In this document: in pieces, positions 1-10,400 of the stretch
How positions within the stretch are numbered: the first letter of the stretch is position 1
Layout of the letters: every line of letters begins with the position of its first letter
Origin: DATJGF01 sp035495315
GTDB lineage: Bacteria > Verrucomicrobiota > Verrucomicrobiia > Limisphaerales > UBA8199
NCBI GenBank assembly: GCA_035495315.1
Contig: DATJGF010000061.1
Location: 72,807 to 136,806, forward strand
Length of the DNA: 64,000 nucleotides
Direction: 5' to 3'
The notes under the pieces: model-generated
What the model saw: the letters and a program-made list of their open reading frames with translations, nothing else
Databases searched by the model: none
What the model was told of the DNA's origin: nothing
Program-made: the position numbers and the translations under genes

Positions 1-1322
1 CTGGTTCCTAACACGCCGACAAAGTTGGCTAGATGCAAGAAGCGAGGATCGCCAGTGGCTTTGACGATGACGATGCGCTCATTGAAGTTTGCGGGAGGGC
101 AGAGTTCGAAGGGATCCTGACTCCCGTTTTGAATCGTGGTGGAACTGCTTACGACCGCGGTTCCGTTGGTATCAAGAACATACAAGTCGTAATCGTTGGT
201 AGAGGCACCGAGAGGATCCGACCAAAAAAGAAGGACGGGGCCACCAGGTTGGGTCACCACGTTGTAATTGGCAGCACCAAAGCTGTGGACATTTCCGGTC
301 TTTCCGTCAACCGGGGGTCCGGCAGTGCCGCCGTCCATAAAGTCTCCTTCCCAGGTTCCCGAGGTCCCGTCTTTTAGATTGCCAACATTGCCGACCGAAG
401 AAAAATAGAGGCCGCCGCTGGCGGTGATGGTATTGACCGCCCGCGCAACTATCCCATCCTGAAACGGCGATTCGTTGAGGTATCGCAAATCATCAATGAT
501 GATGTTACAGCCTGCCGAACGTAGATTGAGGATATTCTGCGCGAAATTTGCCGGCCCTCCGTCGCCGGTAGCGAAGAAGAGGCTCGCTCCGGGTGCCAGG
601 TCATAAACGATTTCCATCATGGCTGTGCCTTCACCGCTTCCAGGAACACCGCTTTGGCCAGGTAACACGACGACATCTGGCGGCAGGTCCCCGGTCGACT
701 GGGCTTGAGCCATGTAATCGACGCTGTCGGACATGACCCCGACCCTGACGCCGGAGCCAAGAACGTTGAAGCCATTGCGGGCAGTGGCGGCGCTGTGCGT
801 TGTATCACCTTCTGAATCTACGCTGCCGGTGTGCCGTGTCGCAGGAACAGCGGCCTGAAGGAACTGGACGTCGGGACGAGCCGCGAGGGTCTCGGTGAAG
901 GCCAGCGGGATAAGGATGCGCGCGGCTTTGAACTGAGGAAAGCTGTTTAGGACAGTACCACCGGAACTGGTGATGAAGCTGAGCAACTCGGGCGTGATGT
1001 CGGCGTTCAAATCGACCCAGACCCGGCCATCGGTTTCTTTTGGCAGGAACACGCGCAGGTTGGGAACGCCTTGTGCGACGGGTTGATTGAGGCTTTGTTT
1101 GAGACCGTAGATTAACTGCGAATCGATTTTTCGCTGAGCCGGAGTGCGGGATTCCTTTTCCGCACGCAGGGCCGCGATTTGTAGCAGGGCGGTTTCACTG
1201 ATCGGCTCAGCGGCGGCGGAAAGAGCCGAAAAAAATGCGCCAATAACGCACAACGATAGAGTGAAGACCGCACGGTGCCCTTGGCCATGCTGCGATCGCG
1301 AACGGTGAATGAACGACTTCAT
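1..1322 (-). CDS. Secreted subtilisin-like (S8-like) protein, C-terminus cut by the window edge
   Basis: About 440 residues are visible; the 3' end lies outside the window. The start is an ATG at 1322 followed by a hydrophobic stretch (roughly residues 18-37, ending SALSAAAEP) that fits a signal peptide. The mid part contains VGVMSDSVD, GEGTAMMEIVYDLAPG, a DD-containing segment (IIIDDLRY) and YFSSVGN. This is the layout of a branch of subtilase-like proteins in which the usual His motif (HGT) reads EGT. The Asp of SDS is present, the catalytic His position appears to be Glu, and the Ser region is not in view. The protein may therefore be a protease relative with altered chemistry or a binding protein. 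It lies 138 bases downstream of the 3263-aa gene on the same strand and may be the last member of that transcript. Family assignment is by motif only. Confidence 0.75.
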   Translation of the reverse strand, partial: MKSFIHRSRSQHGQGHRAVFTLSLCVIGAFFSALSAAAEPISETALLQIAALRAEKESRTPAQRKIDSQLIYGLKQSLNQPVAQGVPNLRVFLPKETDGRVWVDLNADITPELLSFITSSGGTVLNSFPQFKAARILIPLAFTETLAARPDVQFLQAAVPATRHTGSVDSEGDTTHSAATARNGFNVLGSGVRVGVMSDSVDYMAQAQSTGDLPPDVVVLPGQSGVPGSGEGTAMMEIVYDLAPGASLFFATGDGGPANFAQNILNLRSAGCNIIIDDLRYLNESPFQDGIVARAVNTITASGGLYFSSVGNVGNLKDGTSGTWEGDFMDGGTAGPPVDGKTGNVHSFGAANYNVVTQPGGPVLLFWSDPLGASTNDYDLYVLDTNGTAVVSSSTTIQNGSQDPFELCPPANFNERIVIVKATGDPRFLHLANFVGVLGT

Positions 1323-1460
1323 AGTCAGTTAGGGAATGGGGTAAAAAAAGAGCACAGCGACACGTCCAGCGGTCCAGGAAACCCCTGGTGAGGCATTCGT
1401 CGCAGCATAGTTCAAGTACTTAATAACAGATCTTCTGGCGCCGCTCGTCAAGCACCGTGT

Positions 1461-4400
1461 TTATTGGCCCTGCCCGTGCAACCGGAAGAAACCGGTCCCT
1501 GGTCCGACCGGCAGCGTTACAGTCATAACGGATCCACTTTGCACCGGGGGCGGGCTCGTCACGCGGGCCCAGGTGATCGGGGCTGTCAAATCGGCTGCTG
1601 ATTCCAGGTAATAGCCGGCCGCGTCGACCGGCCAACTGAACACCAGGGTTCCGTTGCTGTGAACGACATTGAGCAGAACAGCCTGCACATCCGTTTTTAC
1701 CGAGGCAGTATTGTTTAGCTTCAATGGATCAGTGAGAGTCGATGAGCAGGTGACGGTGTTAGTCAGCGTGCCGCCAACCAGCGGAGTGACCACAATAGTA
1801 GCCGTAAGGAAATCGCCGCTGGCTAAGTCACCAAGATTCGGGAAGGAAACAGTGCTGCCGTCGAAGGTAAAGGCTGCAGGGGACACCGAAACGATGCCGA
1901 CGCCCGGCGGCAAGGTATCGGTAACTGAGACCGCGTTGGCAACGGCCGGCCCGAGATTCAAGACCGTGATGTTGTAAGTGAGATTGTGACCACTGAGAAC
2001 CGGATCAGGTGTATCGGTAAGCGCGATGGCCAGATCGGATGTTGGAGCGACGGCCGTGACTACAGAGACTGCAGTATCGTCCTCGGGATTGAGGTCGCTC
2101 GAATCGGCACTAACGACGGCGGAGTTAGTGATGAAACCAGCTGCTGGAGGCCGCAAGATCATTGACAATGAAGCGGTCGCACCTTGGGCGAGCGAATTGA
2201 AGCTCCAGGTAATCTGGCCGGCGGAATTAGTCGCCGTGCCGACTCCCGGAGTAGCGCTGACGAAGGCGACATTGGGAGGATAGGAGGCCGAGACAAGAAC
2301 ATTGGTTGCGTTTCCTGGTCCGTAATTTGTAACGGTTAGTGAGTAGGTTACCGGCGTGCCAGCGATAACAGGGTCCGGCGCGGCACTCATGTAAACACCC
2401 AAATCGGCGTCGCCGAGGATTGGGTGAGAATTAAGCAGGTTCAACACCCAGCCATTGGAAATCACTCCCGAGTTAAAGAGAGTGTCATCGAAGACATACA
2501 GCGACCAGGGACCGTTAGGGTTGGAGCCGTTAAACACGGCGAGGTTCGTGCTTGCGGGCCCGACGGGTGCCGGCACGGGGAAGGGTGGCGGCACGACGGC
2601 ATAGCAACTGGGTCGGTTAGTGCTGGAAACAAGCAGTGTTGATTGCGGCAAGAGCGTCGGAGCAGCGTCATCAAACGTGAGCGTGAGATTGTTGACTGCA
2701 AAGCTACCGCCAGCTTTGGCCATCAGATAGGTCTTTTGGCCTGAGGGCGAAACCAGCATAACATCAATATCGCGGGGCCAGGTGTGATTGATGTTGGTCA
2801 GCATAACGATGGTCCCATTGACGGCCCCGGGCAAACCACTGACATTAATGATCGAGGGGTAAGGTGATGCGGCAGTGGCATCGTTAATCACAATTGGCGC
2901 GGTGTTGGAGTAGGTGTTGGCGGTTCGGCCGACGACGAAGCTGACGACGCCGATGTTGGTTGGAGCATTGCCATCGCGCAGTTGGAAGGTCGCGGTGATA
3001 ACCTGGCCGTTGGTGCCGTCGGCAGTAAACGTGAATGGCCGGGAAACGGCAGGGCCGTGGACAGTGAGGACACCGTACGATTGAGGTGCGCTGGGGTTGG
3101 AGATGCCGTTGGTGGCCAGGAGCGTTGCAATCAGATTGGCGGTGTTGGTACCGGTGGCGTTGCGGAAGGCAAATAGCACCCCGACTCTTTCGCCGCTGTC
3201 AATCATACCGTTAACCGGTCCACTCTCGGAAGTCAGAGCTGTCCCGGCAGGGACAATAAGGCTGCCGTCGGTTTCAACGATGGTCAGGGTGGCCGCGCTG
3301 GGGGCGACGACAACTCCTTTGCCAACAGGATTGCGCAGGCTGACCAGCACCGTGCGATCACCATCCGGCACGCCGTTGTCGATGACCGGCACAGAAAAGG
3401 TCTTAACTGTTTCGCCGTTAGTGAAGGTGAAAGTGCCGCTGACTGAGCGATAATTCACACCGGCTTTGCCTGTGCCATCGGAAGTAAGGTAATCAACCGA
3501 GACGGTATTGGTGGTGAAGCCGGACCGCACGACGGTAATCAAGGCTGAGACGCCGTTTTCATTGACGCTATAGGCCGGGCTGGAGAAGCTCAAACCGGCC
3601 AGATCATTAGTAATCGTCACCGTCGCACTGCTCGGCGGGACCAACTGGGAACCCGGGCTAGGATTGACCAAATTCAGGTTGAACGTAGTGTCGCCCTCAA
3701 CCAACTGATTATTGATGATCGGCACGGTGAAAGACTGAAGCGCGATGCCGTTGCTGAACGTCAACACACCACTGCTGGCGACGTAATCGACTCCGGCCTT
3801 GGCGGTCCCATCCTCGGTTGTATAATGAACCGAAACGATGCCGGTATTGGCATTGGAACGGAGGACGGAGATGAGGATATTGGTTCCACTCTTAACCGTG
3901 TAGAAGGTGGAATTAGTGAAGGCGAACCCGGCATCCGCATCATTGATGGTAACTGTGGCAGGATTGTTAGCGTAGATTCTGGCTGGCCCGGAGGGATTAT
4001 ACAGGCCCAAAGTGAATGAAAGCGGGCCGGTCACGCGCGGATCGTGCAAGAGCGGGACGGCAAGTGTTTTGAACGACTCACCACTGGCGAATGAAAGAGA
4101 GCCGGACACGGCGATATAGTTGGTGCCGGCGACGGCCGTGCCATTGGTAGAAGCGTAACTCACCGTTGTCACGCCATTGGTGCCGACACGATTAATGCCA
4201 ATGGTAATACTGCTATCGCTCTCCGGCGCGACATAAACCGGGCTCGAGAACGACACTCCGATATCGTTGTCCAGTATTGTAACCGGCACATTGTCGGACC
4301 CAAAGATTGAAGCGCCCCCGGTCGGGTTGGAAAGCACGACCGAGAATGTCTGGTCACCCTCGACCTGGTTGTTATCGATGATGCCTACGGCAATGGATTT

Positions 4401-7400
4401 GTTGGTTTCCCCATCGGCGAAAGTCAGCACTCCGTTCGTGCTGACATATTTAATGCCAGGTAGAGCGCTGCCTGGAGCGTCACCATAATTGACGGTAACG
4501 ACGCCAGTGTGCCCGTTGGTGCGGATCACGTTGACGACGACTTTGCCGGCACCCTCGCTGACGACGTAGTTGGTTTGAGCAAAAATGAACTGACCGGGCA
4601 CACGGTCAATGTCAACAATGGTGAGGGTCGCCGTTGAAGGGTTGAACAGCAATGCGTTGAGCGCATTGGTTAGCTGCATAACGACAGTGCGATTGCCTTG
4701 GGCCCGCGGATCGTGGATGAGCGGGACGGTGACAAAGTTGGAGTATTGTCCCGAGGCGAAACTGATCGTGTTGGTTGTGGGTATATAGTTCGTGTTGGGC
4801 AAAGCGGTGCCGTTGGTCGTCGTGAAAAAGTCGACGGAGGCGGGTCCGGTCGTACTGCCGCTGCGCAGGACCGAGATAAGCGCGAAACCGCTGAGAGCAT
4901 TCTCGGGCGCGGAGTAAATTGGCGAACTGAAGGTAACCGCGCTATCGACATTGTCGACAAACAATTGAGCCGTGGTTGCGTTGCCCAGCGTAGGTCCATC
5001 GGGCGGTTGCGGATTCGACAGCTTCAGATTGACGGTGAGGTTCGTGGTAATTGCAAAGTCTCGAATCACCGGGATGGTTACTCTTTCAACCACTTCGCCT
5101 GCAGGGAATACGAAATTCGTGCTCACCGGCCGGTAATTAATACCCGCCTTGGCGCTGCCGTCACTGGTATTGAAATTGACGGAGATCGTACCGTTGGGTG
5201 CGCTAGCGGGGCCGCTGGTGCCGCCGCGCCGGCGGATTGTCACGACTGTGTTTGTTGCATCCTCGTCGACCTCATAGATGGGCGAATCGAATTCGAGTGA
5301 GCCAGACCCGGAAATAGTGCCACCGTAAATGCGTGCGAACCGATTCCGTGCCTGTCCGTCATATTCGGTGAAGCCACCGGCCAAAACGATCGCGCCATTG
5401 GTCTGCACTTGAGTGGCCGAAACGAACGAGTTTGCACCCGTGCCAAAGTTGATCATCGTGTCCTGCGTGCCGTCATTATTCAGGCGCGTAATGCGGCCGC
5501 GAGTAACACCATTGCAGAGGGTGAATTGGCCGCCAAGAATAATGCGCGTATCTGGCTGCATCGTGATCGAAGTAACCAAATCGTTGGCACCCAAACCGGG
5601 ATTGAAGGTGTTGTCAACCGTGCCATCGGCGTTGAGGCGGGCTATATGGTGAAGCGTTACACCATTAATATTGTCGAAAGATCCACCGATCACTATTCGC
5701 CCATCGGCCTGAATGGCGATCGCGCGGACCGAGTCGCTGGCACCCGCGCCAGGGTCAAAACTCAGGTCGAGCGATCCCTTCGGATTTAACCGAGCAATAT
5801 GATAACGCGCGGTCCCATTGACGGAAGTAAAGTCGCCACCGATGACAATTTTGCCGTCAGGTTGCAGAGCAATGGCAACCACGGCGCCATCCAGGCCGAA
5901 CCCGGTATTGAAGCTCGAGTCGAGCGTGCCATCATTGTTCAACCGCGTCAGGTAGCTGGTCGGTATCGTGTTGTAGTTTGGAAAAGCGCCGCCAACCAGC
6001 AATTTGCGACTGCCGTTGTCGAACGTCTCAGCCAGCGCAAATACAGTGTTGTCAGGCCCGGATCCGGGATTGAAGGTGGTGTCGATTGTGCCGTCGGCAT
6101 TAAGCCGGGCAAGGAAATTCCGGGTGGCTCCACTGATGGCGCTGAAGCGGCCGCCGACCAGGATTCGGCGATCGCTTTGGGTTAAAAGGGCGAGCACGGT
6201 GTCATTCGCTCCTGCATTGGTAGCGGTCGAAGAGAAGCCGTTGTCGAGCGAACCGTCAGGATTCAAGCGGGCGATGCGGTTCCGGGCGAAACCGTCGGCG
6301 GTGGTGAAATCGCCGCCGGCCAGGAGCTTTCCATCCGGCTGTATGATCAAGGCCTGAACACTGCCATTAAACCCAACCGACGGATCCAGCGTAGTATCGG
6401 CAGAGCCTGGGGGTTGATTCAGACTTTCATCGTCGACGATATTCAAGATGGCGGTGCTTGGGCTGCCGAAAGTGTTAGTCGGAGATGCTCCCGTCAGTGA
6501 CAACGTAATGAAGCGCGCGGGATCCTGGACCGTGTTATTAATGATTGGAACGGTGAAGCTCTTGCTCACTTCGCCGACACCAAAGGAGAGTGTGCCATTG
6601 GTCGAGAGGAAATCGACGCCCGGAGTGGCTGAACCGGGGAGGGTGCTGAAATTGATAGAAGCAATTCCAGCGGTGCCGCCCCTGCGGACAACGGTTATAA
6701 TGGCCGGACCACCGTTTTCGTTGACTGAGTAGACGGGTGTGCTGAACGAGAGCAGGCCGGAGAAGTCGCTGTTGGTCAAGAAGAGGACAGCGGAATTTGG
6801 CGAACCGATGGACAAGGTATTGGTGATGCCGTTGACCGTGGCCGAGGAGAGTCGGAGGTTGATAGTCAGCGGCGAGGTTTGCGGGACGCCATCGGCAAAA
6901 ATAGGAATAGGAACGGTTTTGGGCTGTACATCGCCGTTGACCCAAATCAATTGATTGGTCACGCCGATGAAATTGAAGCCACTAAGCGCCGAACCATTTC
7001 GAGCGGTAAACCATGCGGCCAACTCGCCTGCCCCGCCGCCATTACGATTGACTGTCACCTGGGCGTAGACGGCATTTTCATTGGTGCCGTAGGTCGCCGA
7101 ACTAAACTGGACATACCCACCGACGATGTCGTTATCGATGATAGTCAGAACGGCATTAGCAAGCCCTATGGTTGCGCTCCCGCTGGGGCTTGAGAGACTG
7201 AGCAGGACGGTATGATCGCCTTCTTTAATCGCTTCATCGATGATCGGGACTGTAAACGTTTTGTTGGTCTCGCCCGGCAGGAACGTTAGCTGGCCGGATA
7301 CGGCGCGGTAATGAACGCCATTTGTCGCAGTGCCGTTGGCCGTTGCGTATTTGACAGTAGCCAACCCGGCAGAACCGTTGGTGCGAGTAATGGTGATTAC

Positions 7401-10400
7401 GGCGTTACCAGCTTCAGAGACAATATAATTGGTAGCACTGAAACCAAGCACACCAGCCGACGTGTGAGGGTCGACCAAAGTCAGAGGCGCTAGCGATCGG
7501 CCCAAGGCCAGACCTAATGGTATGTTCTCACCACCAAGATAGAAAATATCCGCTGAGCTCGGATTACTGAGCTTCAATTGCAATTGGCGATTCCCGGACG
7601 TGTTGGTATTGTTGAGGATCGTGATATAGACGTCATTCAAGGTGTAATCTTCGAACATCTGAGGATCAACGGTCTCAGTGAACCCTTGATTTTGCCCAAA
7701 GGTTCCGTCCTGAAGTTGCCACGTGCCTAGTCCGAGAAAATTGTTGGTGCCGCCGCCCAGTATCGCCCAGTTCCCGGTAGTGTTGAACCAGTAAGAACTC
7801 TCGTAGGTTGGCCGTCCGTAGCTGGCCGAATCGAAGACAAAATCCTGGTTATCAACAGCAGAACCAGGCCCCGGAGCGGTTGAGCTCGGCACAACGGAAA
7901 CTGAAGCCGGACCCAAATTCCCATTGGTACGCATCAGGGGCACGAAGAGCTGCGAGCCAATCTGGTCGGCGCTGTAACTGCTTTGGGCCAGCTCAATGTT
8001 ACCGGGCCCAGGCGTCGAGCCGCCAATAATCCGGGCGACGTTATTTCGCTGGCGGATGTCATCTCTGGCAAAACCGCCTCCCACCTCTGTGAAGCCACCG
8101 CCAATAATGATATTGCCGTCCGGTTGCACCGCGGAAGAAAAGATAAACCCGCGCGGTTCAGCATCGGCACTCCAGTAGTGGGTAGGCAGTCCGGCAAACT
8201 GGTTATAAGCCGTATCCATGAAGCTTGTATCCACGGGTCCCCAAGGGAAGAGCCGAACCAAGCCAACGCGCCGCGTTTGGTTAAATTGTCGGAAGATGCC
8301 GCCGACAAGTATCTTGCCGTCGATGAGGACATTTAAGCTGTAAACGGTGTCATCAGCCCCTTGACCAGGATCGAAGGTTTGGTCGGGCGTTCCATTTGGA
8401 TTCAGCCGGGCAATTGAGTTGCGAATCTGGGCCGCGACCGTATGGAAAGCACCGCCGATTAGGATTCGTCCGTCGAGCTGCAAGGCCAGCGCGTAAATGA
8501 CATCATCGGCGCCAAATCCAGGGTCAAAGGTAGAATCCAGCGAGCCGTCGGCATTCAAACGGGCGATATGAGGCCGACTGACGCCCCCGACCGTGTTAAA
8601 AGCACCGCCGATAAGGATTTTGCGGTCAGGCTGAACCGCGATGGCGTAAATGGGGCCGTCCGGTCCTGGCCCCGGATCAAAACTTGGGTCAAGCGAACCG
8701 TCGGAACCGACGCGGGCGATGAACTGACGTGGGAGACCATTGAAGGTAGTAAATTCCCCGGCAATAATTATCGAGGCATTGGTGTGGAAAGCGGTGGCCC
8801 AAACGGTTCCATTCGCGCCCTGGCCCGGGAAGAAGCTGGTATCCAGTGAACCATCCGGTTTAAGCCTTGCGATGCCGTTTCGTGCGGTGCGATTGAACGA
8901 GCTAAAAGCGCCACCGACATAAATATTCCCGTTACCATCGAGCAGCAACGATGTGACGAAGCGGTCAGCACCGTCTTTGGGGTCGAAAGTAAGGTCGATC
9001 TGGCCATCGGGCATTGAACGAGCCACGCGATAGCGCGGCACAGTGTTGTAGGCGGTAAAATCTCCGGCAAATACAGCCTTGCCGTCGGGCTGAACGGCGA
9101 CGGCAAAGACGGTGCTGTTAGCGCCCGGGTGGAGGTTGTACGGCGGCGTGGTTGCCGAGTAATTGTCCATGTTGTGGAAACGATCCACTGCCCCAGCGGG
9201 TTGAACGTTCGGCAGATTCGCGTAGATGTTGGTATCGATATCGTTGAAGAGGATCGTCACGACCGCAGTATGCACGTAACCCAGCGCTTTGGTTGTCACC
9301 TCCGGATCCGGTTTTTCGGGAAAATACAACTCAACCAGGAAATCTTCGTTGAATTCGACCTTGTTATAATTGGTAATGGGAATATCGATAGGCTTATCCA
9401 ATCCGTCATTGGCCCCCCAATTCAAGGTGCCCGTAACAGATTCAAAGTCAGGGTCAATTCCGTAACGGAAAGGGTTGGAAGGCAGCGCGTACTCCGAGCC
9501 TGCCTGCAAAGGAATTTCATCGCCAAAAAACGAAAAAATATCGTTAGCCTCGTCCGCGATGTTATTCACCTTGAGGTGGTCAATGCGGTAGTTCACCGAG
9601 GTTCCTGAACTGTAATCCAAGCTGGTGCGGATAACATAAATGCGTGCCACATCGGCGCCCGCGACATTGCGGGAACAGCGCAGGGTTGCGCGCTCGAAAT
9701 TGAACACGTTTGTGCCCAATCGTCCCTCCATAAAAAGGTGGGGCGCCACGTCTCCGTCCCCGACGCGCCGCACGAAAACGGGTGATAGATTCCGCATAAC
9801 TCCGACGAGTGAACTCGACGAGCCGGAGGTGGTTGGGGGTGCTATCGAGGGAGATTCCAATGGGTCGAGGGACACATTATCGATCGTCGCTATCAGCATC
9901 TTGTTGACCAGGAGCGTGTTTAGAAAAGGCGTCAGGAAAAATGAAAAATCTGGAAAGACATCGACGAAGATGTTCGAGCTCATTTGATAATCGTTGAATG
10001 CGATTACGCTGCTTTGCGGCAAATAATCAGTAAAAGCCTCTGCCGAGGGAACGATGTTGGTGACCATGATGCTGGTGCAGAATACGTTGGTTACGACGAC
10101 CAGCATGGCCGGCGGGGTAAAATTAGTGTCGGTGGTAATCGTGACGTTAGTCATCGGGGCACAGACGATGGCCGGAATATTTGTCCCCACGTCGTTACTG
10201 AAAGTAATGCTGGAAAGCAGCGTATTATTGATGTTCGTGATGGCGATGTTCGTGAGATTGTTGATCGCCAGATAGCGGAACACTCCGTACTGGAAGTCCT
10301 GGTACTGATCGATGGCGACGATATTAGTGTAGTAGTAATTGGTGAAGAAATTGGTGGAGCCGACGAAATTCGTCGTGTAGATGTTCGTACCGGTAATCGA

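Noticed and set aside
5300..9120. Regularly spaced DNA similarity resembling a CRISPR or tandem array
   Set aside because: The period of about 153 bases is explained by the 51-residue delta-60 protein repeats; units are diverged and coding.
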